A DNA stretch of 64,000 nucleotides from Nitrospira sp. (GCA_024998565.1 JACOEM010000003.1:248001-312000), one strand, 5' to 3'. Shown: positions 50,433-59,218, numbered from the stretch's first letter. The notes: a model not told the origin generated them from the sequence alone. Translations and numbers: made by a program.

Positions 50433-50726
50433 CTACTGCACTCCGACCCGTAACCCTCCGGCCGCCAGTTTCTTCCCGATCTCCTCCGCCGCCTTTCGCT
50501 CTCCCGAATAGACCGTCGCCTGGCCCTCGTGGTCGATGCGCCACGCCAGTTCGAAGGCCCGGGAAGAGTTCATTCCGGGAATGCATTTGCAGAAGAGCGC
50601 GATGACCTGCTGATAGGTGTGGCAGTCGCAGTTGAACACGATGACTCGTGCTTCCAGGTCGTCGCCTGTGCCCACGTCGGTCGTGTCGAGGGCCTCAGGG
50701 GTCATGGCAGGGGTCAGTGTGCTCAT
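50433..50726 (-). CDS. clpS: ATP-dependent Clp protease adaptor ClpS
   Basis: 97 residues: a ~27-residue flexible N-terminus, then the ClpS fold (ARVIVFNCDCHTYQQVIALF, CKCIPGMNSSRAFELAWRID, GERKAAEEIGKKL). The usual 'NDDYTPMEFV' degron pocket reads NCDCHTYQQVI, so the N-degron specificity may differ. ClpS delivers N-end-rule substrates to ClpAP. clpA is not adjacent. Confidence 0.82.
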   Translation of the reverse strand: MSTLTPAMTPEALDTTDVGTGDDLEARVIVFNCDCHTYQQVIALFCKCIPGMNSSRAFELAWRIDHEGQATVYSGERKAAEEIGKKLAAGGLRVGVQ

Positions 50727-50840
50727 GCGGTCGTCTCGCCAGGCGCGGAGTGTAGCAGGTGAGATAGGGCTGAATGCAACCGGAACCGATGCCAGCGGTC
50801 CATCGACGGTATCACGCTCCTTAAGTATTCCAACTCGTAG

Positions 50841-51557
50841 TTATTCATGCACCCTTGATGCGTGTTGCGACAACGGTGCTTCTACGGACGCGCCGATAGA
50901 TTCGTGGGCGAGGTCGATCCTCTCGCGGGCCAGGGTCCGGCTCAGCAGGACATGGTGGGTGTGGGAGTCGGTGACCGGCACCAGGTTGTGCGCGCGGGCC
51001 AGGCGAATGGTATAGACCTGCGCGGCGGCGGTCTTCAACAAGGCCAGACCATATTCAAATTGATAGGCCTCGTCCAGCGTCAGGGTCGGTGTTGCGAGGC
51101 GTTGCACGAGGGCGACGTTGTAGAGCGCGGCTGCACGGTCCGGCTCAAGCAGTCGGAGCAACGCGGCCGGGCCGGGCACCAGCGACGATCCGATCCTCAT
51201 CGCATGCGTCAGGTCGAAGAGCCCGCGTTGAAAACGTCGATCGTTTCTGAGCCCGTCATGGAACAGGGTGCGCCAATAGGAATCGCTCAGGTCACGATCG
51301 ATACCCGCCGCGGCGGTCTCGTCCAACGGGCCGCTGACCGGATATCCCTGCACCAGGCGGCCGCTCGTGACGAGTGTCGGATGCTCGTCTCCCATGCGGT
51401 CCTGATAGGCCGTGGTGCCCATCAGCGGAGTGAGACGAAGCGCCATGTAGTCGCGGAAATGAACGGTATCGTACCGCGCGAGCAGCGCCTCAAGGGTGTG
51501 CGGGGCACAGAGGTGGAACGGGTGAAAGAGAGCGTTGCGGGAGGACGAGGCGTTCAT
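50841..51557 (-). CDS. Hypothetical protein, 238 aa
   Basis: Start at the ATG at 51557 (MNASSSRNALFHPFHLCAPH). Mostly helical, His- and Arg-rich, with LEALLARYDTVHFRDYMALR and VTDSHTHHVLLSRTLARERI. No signal peptide or membrane helix. A possible metal site is suggested by SHTHH, but no family is recognised. Single gene. Confidence 0.6.
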   Translation of the reverse strand: MNASSSRNALFHPFHLCAPHTLEALLARYDTVHFRDYMALRLTPLMGTTAYQDRMGDEHPTLVTSGRLVQGYPVSGPLDETAAAGIDRDLSDSYWRTLFHDGLRNDRRFQRGLFDLTHAMRIGSSLVPGPAALLRLLEPDRAAALYNVALVQRLATPTLTLDEAYQFEYGLALLKTAAAQVYTIRLARAHNLVPVTDSHTHHVLLSRTLARERIDLAHESIGASVEAPLSQHASRVHE

Positions 51558-51656
51558 GGATTGTATGATGGTCGATCGACGGTGAGATCGGGCCGGTGTG
51601 TGCACAACTGGTATGCGGGAATGGTCGAATCGATCCTTGCTGGTTGCGGCACTAAA

Positions 51657-51854
51657 TCACCAGGTATCCATATCGATGACTTCGGTCGCGTCCCAGAGGT
51701 TTTTCAGTTCCGCTTCTGCAATGGCCTTTTCCCGATCGGCTTCGGTATCTTCTCCGAATTGCTTGGTCTGGCTGCTGTCCTGGTCGGCTGCGGCCGCAGC
51801 CTGTTCAACGGACTGACGTCGGCGCCGCTTGGCGGGGTCCATGTTCACTGGCAT
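51657..51854 (-). CDS. Small acidic protein, 65 aa
   Basis: An excellent GAAAGGAGG precedes the ATG. Highly charged: a basic start (PAKRRRRQSVEQAAAAADQD), then an acidic helix (EDTEADREKAIAEAELKNLW) and a hydrophilic end. Unknown; likely disordered or coiled. Confidence 0.55.
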   Translation of the reverse strand: MPVNMDPAKRRRRQSVEQAAAAADQDSSQTKQFGEDTEADREKAIAEAELKNLWDATEVIDMDTW

Positions 51855-51923
51855 GACGGAGGCCTCCTTTCGGTTCGTCAGTCTCCCCTCTGTCGGGTCA
51901 TGAAGTCAATGGCAGGAGGATAG

Positions 51924-53075
51924 TTAGGACTCCAGGCTTGCCAGCAGGGCTACTGCGACAGTATCCGCGTAGCGCCGGCCTCGGGCGGTGAGTCGCACCC
52001 GCTCGCCTTTCCGTTCGAGAATGTCGCCGCCGATCAATTCGTCTACTTTGCCGGTTAAGCCTGAAAATGCCAGGGCTCCCGTTTCCCTGAGGGTGATGCC
52101 TTCGGTCAGCCGGAGTCCGAACACCAGTCGTTCGCAGGCATCGTCGGCTGTCGTGAGGTGTTCGGATTCTGTGACGGGGAGGGTGCCGGTTCGGAGAGAG
52201 GCGTTGTAGGCGCGCAGATCACTCACATTTCCAAACCGCCGGCCTGCGACATAGGATTGTGCGCTGGGGCCCAGGCCGAGATAGTCTCCGCCGGTCCAGT
52301 GCAACTGATTGTGCCGGCTGGCAAATCCGGGACGACAGTAGTTGGAAATTTCGTAGCGGGTGAAGTCTGCCTCGTCCAGTATTTCCTCGGCCAGATCTTC
52401 CATCTCATTTTGGAGTGTCTCGTCAGGGGCAGGAACCGTCCCACGCCGGATCGCCGTCTGCAAAGCGGTGCCTTCTTCGACCGTCAGGGCATAACAGGAG
52501 AGGTGCGTCGGGGCGAGATCGACGATCCGGCGCAGCGAGGACGCCCAACTCTCGATGGTTTGTCCGGGGAGGCCATACATGAGGTCGAGGTTCAGATCGG
52601 TGAAGCCGGCCTGCCGCGCAGCGGCCACCATCTGTACGGTGCTCATGGGACTGCCGGGGCGTCCGACTCGATCCAATTCGAGCTGGCTCATGGATTCGGC
52701 GCCGAAACTCATCCGTGTGAATCCGGCTTTGCGGAGGTGTGACACGGTGTCCGCCGTCACCGATCCCGGGTGGGCTTCGACGGTGATTTCGGCCGCATCC
52801 TCGAGTCCGAACGTCTCCCTGGCCGCAGACAGGACGGTGGCGAGTTGCGTAGCGGTCAGGGTCGTGGGCGTCCCGCCGCCGAAGTAGACCGATTGCAACG
52901 GTTCGGATCCAAAGAGCCGCTGCTCACCGTAGAGGCGCAGTTCGGTCATCAGGGACCCCAGAAACTCCTCCGCGGCGCGCGCGTGATGGATTTCGAGATA
53001 GAAGGCGCAGAAATGGCAGCGCTGATGGCAGAAGGGCACGTGAATGTAGAGGCCGCGGCCGGTCGCCTGACGCAT
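51924..53075 (-). CDS. hemW: Radical SAM heme chaperone HemW
   Basis: 383 residues. N-terminal LYIHVPFCHQRCHFCAFYLE contains the CxxxCxxC cluster that binds the 4Fe-4S of radical SAM enzymes; YFGGGTPTTL, ITVEAHPGSV and LNLDLMYGLPGQTIESW follow, and the C-terminal HemN_C-like domain ends LTARGRRYADTVAVALL. Cluster spacing and size match HemW rather than the longer HemN. It inserts heme into target proteins. Next gene starts 14 bp upstream on the same strand. Confidence 0.9.
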   Translation of the reverse strand: MRQATGRGLYIHVPFCHQRCHFCAFYLEIHHARAAEEFLGSLMTELRLYGEQRLFGSEPLQSVYFGGGTPTTLTATQLATVLSAARETFGLEDAAEITVEAHPGSVTADTVSHLRKAGFTRMSFGAESMSQLELDRVGRPGSPMSTVQMVAAARQAGFTDLNLDLMYGLPGQTIESWASSLRRIVDLAPTHLSCYALTVEEGTALQTAIRRGTVPAPDETLQNEMEDLAEEILDEADFTRYEISNYCRPGFASRHNQLHWTGGDYLGLGPSAQSYVAGRRFGNVSDLRAYNASLRTGTLPVTESEHLTTADDACERLVFGLRLTEGITLRETGALAFSGLTGKVDELIGGDILERKGERVRLTARGRRYADTVAVALLASLES

Positions 53076-53089
53076 GGCTGTTCGTCCGG

Positions 53090-53344
53090 TTAGGGTGCGG
53101 GTGAAAAATCCCGGGTCATCGCGACTTCAATTTCTTCCGTCGGCGATTTCCCGCGATTGCGGACATGGGCCTTCCATGCGGGATATTCCCGTAGCGTCTC
53201 GAAGAGATTTTTGATGAGCACCGGTTTGATCTGCAGCTCCCATTCACGAAGCCACGCATGTTCATCGTGGGGACCTTCATAATCGTCGGGGAATTGCGCT
53301 TCGAGACTGATTCGAAAGACAAACGATTTATCTTCTGACCACAT
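53090..53344 (-). CDS. Hypothetical protein, 84 aa
   Basis: Contains MWSEDKSFVFRISLEAQFPD, WLREWELQIKPVLIKNLFET and LREYPAWKAHVRNRGKS. Globular, cytoplasmic, no motifs. Lies just upstream of hemW, probably co-transcribed. Family not recognised. Confidence 0.6.
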   Translation of the reverse strand: MWSEDKSFVFRISLEAQFPDDYEGPHDEHAWLREWELQIKPVLIKNLFETLREYPAWKAHVRNRGKSPTEEIEVAMTRDFSPAP

Positions 53345-53425
53345 CTGTGGACTCCTATCGGCTGATGATTGCGAACAGGAACCGACCTTACTTATAATAT
53401 TTTAAATCTCAAGGAGTACAGCACC

Positions 53426-53653
53426 ATGCCCATATTCGAGTACGTCTGTAAGGAATGCAACCATCGGTTTGAACTGCTGGTCCGGGGCGACGTCGTGCCG
53501 GCCTGTCCCGCGTGCAAGGGCACGGGCCTCGACAAGCAGTTTTCCGCCTTCGGAGTCGGCGCAACCGGCGGATGGCCAGTCACCTCCAGTTCCGGCGGTG
53601 GCTGTGGTTCCTGCGGGGATCCTCGCGGCCCCGGTTCCTGTTCGATGAACTGA
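53426..53653 (+). CDS. FmdB-family zinc ribbon protein
   Basis: 75 residues from the ATG at 53426 with AAGGAG upstream. MPIFEYVCKECNHRFELLVR, then CPACKGTGLDKQFSAFGVG is the FmdB/CxxC_CxxC_SSSS zinc ribbon, with a Gly/Ser/Cys-rich tail. It is a putative regulatory or metal-binding protein found next to many housekeeping genes. Confidence 0.9.
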   Translation: MPIFEYVCKECNHRFELLVRGDVVPACPACKGTGLDKQFSAFGVGATGGWPVTSSSGGGCGSCGDPRGPGSCSMN

Positions 53654-53684
53654 TATTTTTTTATTTTACTGGATCATCCTCATC

Positions 53685-54002
53685 ATGGACGAGCAGGAAG
53701 CGCAGGTGCGTCGTGCGATCGGGACGCTCTTACAGTCGGATCCGTTGATCAAGTTGCTGCAGGAAGTCAGGATGGGAAGGATGAAAGCCACCGACCCCGG
53801 CTTACGGGCGGTGACGGAATCCTGGATCGGCGTCTATGCGCAGGTCTTGAAATCCCAGCCGCTGCCTGCGGCCTCGTTACCCCGCCTGGATCCTTCACCA
53901 CGGCTTCAGGTGCTGGTCGATATGGGCGTGTTGTCGTGGGACCATCCTGGAACACAAGACCTTCGCGACCTCTTTCAGCGGATGTCGGTACCCGCCGCCT
54001 GA
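53685..54002 (+). CDS. Hypothetical protein, 105 aa
   Basis: All-helical small cytoplasmic protein (VRRAIGTLLQSDPLIKLLQE, LRAVTESWIGVYAQVLKSQP, LQVLVDMGVLSWDHP). 31 bp after the FmdB gene and 3 bp before the next gene, so an operon of three. No family recognised. Confidence 0.58.
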   Translation: MDEQEAQVRRAIGTLLQSDPLIKLLQEVRMGRMKATDPGLRAVTESWIGVYAQVLKSQPLPAASLPRLDPSPRLQVLVDMGVLSWDHPGTQDLRDLFQRMSVPAA

Positions 54003-54005
54003 GCC

Positions 54006-54695
54006 ATGATTCGATTCGACAGAGGGGTGCGACTCCTCCTGACCCTCCTGCTGTGTGGATCTCTGATTCCAGGCACGGCGGAAGCCGAAGAATCGGCGGG
54101 TGTCAGGCCGTTGCGCAACGGCCTGGCTGCCGCTCTGGAGAGCCTTCCCGCTCAGACCCATCTCCTTCTCGATCAGCCATCGATTGAACAGTTTCTTGTT
54201 GAACTGGACGGTGCGCCGCCCGATTGGGTCACGGTCTATGGGCAGGGGCACCATGACCCGGGGCATGACGAACGGCTCTTTGCGCTCAACCGCGAGCGCG
54301 ATGCCCGGCGTGAGGGGAAGGCGCCGCTGGAGTGGCTGATTGCCTTTGTCTGGCTCGGCGAACTGTCCGGGTTCGATGAGCAGGAGGGCGGATTCCGCGT
54401 CGTCCTGGGGCCGAAGTTCAATCGAACCGCATGGGGTGAGGTGCGGTTCAAGCATGAGGACCTGCCGTCCACGCTCATTGCCTTGGCCGGGCAGGAGACC
54501 GCCAGGCTCAGGGCGAGGATCCAGCGAGGAACGCCTGTCCCCGTTGCGGTGCTGATCACCGGTCGGCTGATCCCGGAGGAGTCGTTGATGTACGACTTCT
54601 CCCATGAAGCGGAGGGGCTGGGGCTCATCATGCCGGTAGTGCGTGTCGAGGCGGTGGACTTTGTGCTGGAGGGCGGAGAGGAAACTCAGCCCTAA
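54006..54695 (+). CDS. Secreted hypothetical protein, 229 aa
   Basis: Signal peptide (LLLTLLLCGSLIPGTAEAEE) with mature residues ~28-229. The C-terminal half holds WGEVRFKHEDLPSTLIAL, VAVLITGRLIPEESLMYDFS and LGLIMPVVRVEAVDFVLEGG, a beta-strand-rich OB-like or lipocalin-type pattern. Predicted periplasmic; function unknown. Confidence 0.65.
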   Translation: MIRFDRGVRLLLTLLLCGSLIPGTAEAEESAGVRPLRNGLAAALESLPAQTHLLLDQPSIEQFLVELDGAPPDWVTVYGQGHHDPGHDERLFALNRERDARREGKAPLEWLIAFVWLGELSGFDEQEGGFRVVLGPKFNRTAWGEVRFKHEDLPSTLIALAGQETARLRARIQRGTPVPVAVLITGRLIPEESLMYDFSHEAEGLGLIMPVVRVEAVDFVLEGGEETQP

Positions 54696-54706
54696 CCGGG
54701 ACGTAT

Positions 54707-55342
54707 TTATTTCAGGTGGGGATAGGCCTGATGCAGACAGGTGTCGCACACGGTTTCGGCGACTTTGGCGCGGGCCTGCCGGCGTAGGTAATCTTCCACG
54801 CGTTGCCAATGCGGGCCGTCGCTTTTGACGCGTTTGCACTTGGCGCAAATGTGGACCGTACCATGGAGCGTGGTGATCTGCTCGAACGCATGGTCGAGTT
54901 CCTTGGTTCGCTCAAGGAGTTCCTGCTCACGAAGTTTTCTGGCATCGATCTCCTGTTTGAGGCTCAACGCATTGGCCGCCCGGGCGACCAGTTCAGCCGG
55001 GATCACCGGTTTCCGAATGTAGTCTGTGGCGCCGGATGTATAAGCCGCTTGAATATCCTTCGCCTCCGTATGCGCTGTAATGACGATGATGGGCAGCCCC
55101 TGCAGGTGCTCCTCCATCCGGATGCGCTGGCAGGCCTCCAATCCATCGATCTCGGGCATTTCGATATCCATCAACACTAAGTCGATTCCGCTGGTCTGCT
55201 TTCCACGTTTCCCGACCCCCAGGAGTTGCAGCCCTTCTCGCGCGGTGCCGACCGGGAGGAGCGGGCCAAACCCCGCACTGTTAAGAATGGTGAAGAGCAG
55301 GTCCCGCTCTTCCTGGAAGTCGTCGATGATCAGAATGCTCAT
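54707..55342 (-). CDS. Response regulator with C-terminal coiled coil and Cys-pair domain
   Basis: 211 residues. Receiver domain 1-125: acidic pair IIDDFQ, phosphoacceptor Asp in LVLMDIEMPEIDG (about residue 59), Thr and Lys in VITAHTEAK and YIRKPV. A coiled linker (KQEIDARKLREQELLERTKE) leads to a ~45-residue module with ICAKCKRV ... WQRVEDYL ... VCDTCL ... YP. That module is the CxxC pattern found at the end of many receiver and PAS proteins, probably a metal-binding output. It lies 38 bp downstream of the TM-REC-Hpt gene. Confidence 0.85.
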   Translation of the reverse strand: MSILIIDDFQEERDLLFTILNSAGFGPLLPVGTAREGLQLLGVGKRGKQTSGIDLVLMDIEMPEIDGLEACQRIRMEEHLQGLPIIVITAHTEAKDIQAAYTSGATDYIRKPVIPAELVARAANALSLKQEIDARKLREQELLERTKELDHAFEQITTLHGTVHICAKCKRVKSDGPHWQRVEDYLRRQARAKVAETVCDTCLHQAYPHLK

Positions 55343-55380
55343 GGTCCCTCTGTTCCTTCGAAGGGTCTCCTGAAATCCCC

Positions 55381-56526
55381 TCAGGCGGCTTGATCGACAC
55401 CGGCGAGGATGGTCGCCAGTCCGTCGAGTTCCCGGCGAATCGCCTCCCGATCCCGGGATCGAGCCGCCTGTTCCAGTCGTTGTCCTACCGCCCCGATGTC
55501 GGGAAACCCGAACGAGCCTGCGAGGCCTTTCATGCGGTGTCCCGTGGTGCGAATCGCTTCATAGTCTCCCTGAACCAGGGCATCCTGCATCAGGGTGAGA
55601 TCCGTGCGGCGATTGGCGAGAAACGCGGGCCGGCGTCGCCGGAGCTCGTCGTCGATGCGCTCTGTCACGTCCGGTGTTCCCGCAGCTTGTGCCGGGGTGG
55701 TGTCGGTGACTGGAGAAGACCGGCGGTACTTGCGTAGGGTGCTGAACAAGTGCGCTTTTGTGATGGGTTTGATCAGGAAGTCCGTGCAGCCCACCGCCAG
55801 GCTCTGTGCCTGAGTGTCAGCCACGCTGCTGGCTGTTAGTGCCACGATTGTGGTGGGGGGGCGTTTGTGGGAGGCTTCCCAGGCACGCATCGCGCGGGTG
55901 GCGGTGAAGCCGTCCATCCCGGGCAGGTGCAGGTCGATGAGGACGAAGTCGAATCGGCCTGTCTGGAAGGTCGCGACGGCTTGCTCGCCATCCGAGGCGA
56001 TCTCCAGGTCGTACGGGGTATTCCGGAAATAGAACCGCATCAGTGTATGCGACTCAATTGAATCGTCGACCAGCAAGACGCGGGTTTTCTGTTCTGTCGG
56101 TTCCGCGGGCACGCGCGGCAGGACCGGCTCCGTGGCCTGAGATGCCGGTCCTTGTCGCCGGGGATGGTCCGTGCCTGGGAACGCGGGTCGGCTGACCTCC
56201 TGCAGGCCGCAAGCGGCAGGCTGTCGATCGAGCTGATAGGCGATGATCCATAGACCAAGGATACCGATCGTGCGACTCACGAGCGCATTCGTCGCTTCGT
56301 CGGTCGGGAGGGGTGCGAGGCATCCGGCCGCCATCAACAGCGACCAGCCTCCCACGGCAAACAGGAACATGTGTCGGGGATAGAGCCGGGAGGCCGGAAC
56401 GGGCAGCAGGAGATACGCGACCCAGGTGGCCAGTCTGAATTCAGTGTGCAGTTCGGCGAGGAAGACGAGGCTTGTCAGCAGGACAAGGATCCCGGTCGTC
56501 GTGAATCGGGCGGTGTGGAGTGTCAT
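55381..56526 (-). CDS. Membrane protein with receiver and Hpt domains, no kinase domain
   Basis: 381 residues. Residues 1-100 hold three hydrophobic segments (GILVLLTSLVFLAEL, LATWVAYLLLPVPAS, MFLFAVGGWSLLMAAG). A receiver domain spans ~148-270 (VLLVDDSIESHTL, phospho-Asp in FVLIDLHLPGMDG, Lys in FLIKPITK). The C-terminal ~95 residues are an Hpt domain with the phosphorylatable His in TTGHRMKGLAGSFGF (about residue 325). There is no HisKA or ATPase domain, so it must act as a relay for an outside kinase. Downstream lies a receiver gene, making this pair the middle of a phosphorelay. Confidence 0.85.
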   Translation of the reverse strand: MTLHTARFTTTGILVLLTSLVFLAELHTEFRLATWVAYLLLPVPASRLYPRHMFLFAVGGWSLLMAAGCLAPLPTDEATNALVSRTIGILGLWIIAYQLDRQPAACGLQEVSRPAFPGTDHPRRQGPASQATEPVLPRVPAEPTEQKTRVLLVDDSIESHTLMRFYFRNTPYDLEIASDGEQAVATFQTGRFDFVLIDLHLPGMDGFTATRAMRAWEASHKRPPTTIVALTASSVADTQAQSLAVGCTDFLIKPITKAHLFSTLRKYRRSSPVTDTTPAQAAGTPDVTERIDDELRRRRPAFLANRRTDLTLMQDALVQGDYEAIRTTGHRMKGLAGSFGFPDIGAVGQRLEQAARSRDREAIRRELDGLATILAGVDQAA

Positions 56527-56700
56527 GGTGCGGTGCTCGAACGATCGGCCCCCGGCGACGCGGATGATGCGTCGCGCTCACCTGCAGTATAGCGGCGATT
56601 GCGTAGGGTACCTAGGATCTCCTGAAATTCGAGCAGGCAGAACAGGATAGCAGAGGGGCACTCAGCATGAGGTTTGAAGCGGCGACGGGAGGTGCCCCGA

Positions 56701-57591
56701 TCAGTAGGCGTCCCGGGCACAACGGAACCCGGTTCCAGAGGGGCGGCTATCCATCGTGCCCCAGTCGCGATCAGTCGTGCGTAAGCTGATCGCCGGTTTG
56801 AGCCAGGAGCCGCCGCGCATCGATTTGATGGCCCCGCGTTCCGGGCCTTGGGGATTAGTCAGCGGTGCCGTGCGGTAGTCGTTGGGGTTGTACCAGTCCT
56901 GCACCCATTCGGCCGCATTGCCCGCCATGTCCAGCACTCCATAGGGGCTGGCACCGCCCGGAAAGCTGCCCACCGGCAAGGTCAGGAGTTCTCCCTTCAG
57001 GCCCTTTTCTTTGGAGATGGCTGCGCCGACGCCCTTGACCCAGAACGCGTCCCATTCCGTGCTGTCGGCGAACTGCACCGTCTGACGGGCCCAGTAGCTC
57101 GCGCTGTTGCCGTTTTCAAAGTTCCACTCGTTGCCCCAGGGGTACGTTCGCCCGTCTGTTCCCCGTGCCGCCTTTTCCCATTCAGCTTCAGTCGGGAGGC
57201 GTTTGTTCGCCCAGCGACAGAAGGCGACGGCATCAAGCCAACTGACGTTGACCACGGGATGTTGCTCGATGCCCGGCAGGGGCACATTGTGCTCCCACAA
57301 CGTCAATGCCGGATTCGAGTTGGCAGGTGCCTGGTATCCGGTGGCCTGCACGAATTCCTGATAAGCCGCGTTGGTGACTTCGTGCCGATCGATCCGGAAT
57401 GCGCTGAGGTAGATGAGCCGCAGCGGACGTTCATCCGGAAGCCCGCCGCTCTCCTCGGTCGCCCCCATCCGAAACTCACCGGCCGGAACGAGAACCATGT
57501 CATCGACCCGAAGGGCTCCGAGGGCTGATGGCAGAGAGCCGACGGCCGGAAAGAGGCAGAGTGTCAGCAGTAGCAACCGTGTCAGTCTCAT
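56701..57591 (-). CDS. Secreted SUMF1/formylglycine-generating enzyme-like protein
   Basis: 296 residues from the ATG at 57591; signal peptide LLLLTLCLFPAVGSLPSALG. Domain: MVLVPAGEFRMGATEESGGL, INRHEVT-type segment FRIDRHEVTNAAYQEFV, VNVSWLDAVAFCRWANKRLP, LPTEAEWEKAARG, YPWGNEW, VLDMAGNAAEWVQDWYN and MRGGSW...GFRC at the end. The FGE-sulfatase fold is certain; the Cys pair required for true FGE is not obvious, so a binding or structural role is possible. Exported. It begins 5 bp past the stop of the CADD-like gene. Confidence 0.85.
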   Translation of the reverse strand: MRLTRLLLLTLCLFPAVGSLPSALGALRVDDMVLVPAGEFRMGATEESGGLPDERPLRLIYLSAFRIDRHEVTNAAYQEFVQATGYQAPANSNPALTLWEHNVPLPGIEQHPVVNVSWLDAVAFCRWANKRLPTEAEWEKAARGTDGRTYPWGNEWNFENGNSASYWARQTVQFADSTEWDAFWVKGVGAAISKEKGLKGELLTLPVGSFPGGASPYGVLDMAGNAAEWVQDWYNPNDYRTAPLTNPQGPERGAIKSMRGGSWLKPAISLRTTDRDWGTMDSRPSGTGFRCARDAY

Positions 57592-57596
57592 CCGGG

Positions 57597-58349
57597 TTAG
57601 GCCTTCTTCAGCTTGCAGGCTTTGGCAATGCTGTCGCGGTAGGCCATCCACAAGGAGAGGCCTTTGGTGACGCAGGCGAGCACAGCGTTTTGTTGGCTTC
57701 TGGTTTCGGCGTAGTTGACGACCATCGTGTACGCGTCCTGTCGATGACCCGCTTCAACTTTCTGGTGGGCGCGAATCAAATCCATGTGCTGACGGTCGAT
57801 CCCATGGTGACGAATAAGAGGATGGGCATCGATATAGGCTTCAATCTCCGTCTCGGTTTTCGGCTTGGAGGGCGCCTGGATCTCCTGCCGGTCCTTGATG
57901 CTACCTTCGACGAACACGGCGAGGGCGGCTGCCCCGACCACCCAGTCGCGACTGGCGGTGACCTTCTCCAGCCAGGTCCGATATCGCGCACTGGCCGGGA
58001 GGAGCTTTGCCCGGCGAAACATCTCGCCGTCGAAGCCCAGGCCGCGCATCATTTCGTTGAACAGTTCGGGATGGGATCGACCGAATGACAGCCCGCCGGT
58101 ATCTTCCTCATAAATGTTCTCGGCCAACATGCGTCGCACATCGGGAGGCGGGTTCTGCCCGTGCACGCGCGCCAGGAGGACAGGAAAGTCGCGGACGTAG
58201 ACCAGGAATTCCTGTTGATAGTGGAGTTTTAACTGGGCTTTTGAAATTCCCGGTCCCATGATGATCGGCCAGGCCCAGTGGTGTTTGCGGTCCATGATCG
58301 CCAACAACCGCTCCAGAAATTGCGTGCGGGTCAATCTCTTGTGTGCCAT
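57597..58349 (-). CDS. CADD/PqqC/TenA-like helical-bundle oxygenase
   Basis: 250 residues, all helical. Di-iron-type ligand pattern: RMLAENIYEEDTGGLSFGRS (Glu pair), HPELFNEMMRGLG and HQKVEAGHRQDAYTMVV (His-x6-His) in the heme-oxygenase-like fold. Close by pattern to Chlamydia CADD and the Nitrosomonas homologue that makes p-aminobenzoate without PabABC, and to PqqC. A role in pABA/folate is therefore plausible but unproven. Coupled closely to the downstream SUMF1-like gene. Confidence 0.75.
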   Translation of the reverse strand: MAHKRLTRTQFLERLLAIMDRKHHWAWPIIMGPGISKAQLKLHYQQEFLVYVRDFPVLLARVHGQNPPPDVRRMLAENIYEEDTGGLSFGRSHPELFNEMMRGLGFDGEMFRRAKLLPASARYRTWLEKVTASRDWVVGAAALAVFVEGSIKDRQEIQAPSKPKTETEIEAYIDAHPLIRHHGIDRQHMDLIRAHQKVEAGHRQDAYTMVVNYAETRSQQNAVLACVTKGLSLWMAYRDSIAKACKLKKA

Positions 58350-58396
58350 GCCTTGCCTTCCTTCTTTCTCACTGGCTACAATCAGCCACCGATCAG

Positions 58397-58681
58397 ATGA
58401 AGCCTATCACGATTCAAGACTCCGACCAGATCCTCAACTTCCTCGCCGAAGTGGCCCTGCGTGGCAAGGGGTTTACCACCGACTGCCTGCTGGATTATGT
58501 CCTGGACGAGGGATTTACCGAACCGATCTATCTGAACGCCTCCGGTGAGGATCCGGATGCCTTCTATAAGGATCAGCCTCACGCCTGGGCCATCTACCAA
58601 GTTCGCGAGTGGAAGCGAGTACTGACCGTGTCGGGGGGCACCGGGAAGGAACGGCGCGTGCAGATCACTGAAACCCCCTAA
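58397..58681 (+). CDS. Hypothetical protein, 94 aa
   Basis: Start at the ATG at 58397 (MKPITIQDSDQILNFLAEVA). Contains TTDCLLDYVLDEGFTEPIYL and AIYQVREWKRVLTVSGG, a small alpha/beta protein of unknown family. It is divergent from the CADD-like gene with 47 bp between starts, a shared promoter region. Confidence 0.6.
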   Translation: MKPITIQDSDQILNFLAEVALRGKGFTTDCLLDYVLDEGFTEPIYLNASGEDPDAFYKDQPHAWAIYQVREWKRVLTVSGGTGKERRVQITETP

Positions 58682-58909
58682 GCCGTCCGTGCCGGGCCGC
58701 CGGGCCCTGGCTTCGAAGGATTCATGATCGCCTCGTTCACAGGGTAGCTGCCCGACCTGATGGAAGATCCTGCACTCACTCATCAGTCAGTGTATTGACC
58801 GACCGACAGAATTGCAACGAATCGCGCACTGTCAGCCGCCCGGCCTGCCGGTTCCAGACAAGCCTGTTCGGAATGTGGCTTCCAACCGCGGACCGAGAGA
58901 CCGACCTTC

Positions 58910-59179
58910 ATGCCAAGACACCACCCCGAACACTCCACGAAGCTGGTGCCCTTGTGCGAATCGGGAGACGTCGGTGAGTTGGCGCTGATCAAGAGCCTGC
59001 TCGACGGCAATGGGATTACTTACGCCGTGCAGCATGAACACGTCGGGGCACTATACCCCGGGGTTGCGCTGTTGGGCAGCCGAGTGATGGTGGAGGAGCG
59101 GGACAAGCAGCGGGCCGAGGTGCTGCTCAGTCGTCTGGCTCTGCAGATTCGTGACACGACCGGTGATGTGGACGGATGA
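58910..59179 (+). CDS. DUF2007 (putative signal-transducing) domain protein
   Basis: 89 residues. LVPLCESGDVGELALIKSLL, DGNGITYAVQHEHVGAL and SRVMVEERDKQRAEVLLSRL match DUF2007, a compact ferredoxin-like domain predicted to bind small ligands. Function unknown. Alone; convergent with the next gene. Confidence 0.8.
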   Translation: MPRHHPEHSTKLVPLCESGDVGELALIKSLLDGNGITYAVQHEHVGALYPGVALLGSRVMVEERDKQRAEVLLSRLALQIRDTTGDVDG

Positions 59180-59218
59180 CGTATCGAGCAGCGGCCTACC
59201 GGCTGGATCGCCGGCCGC

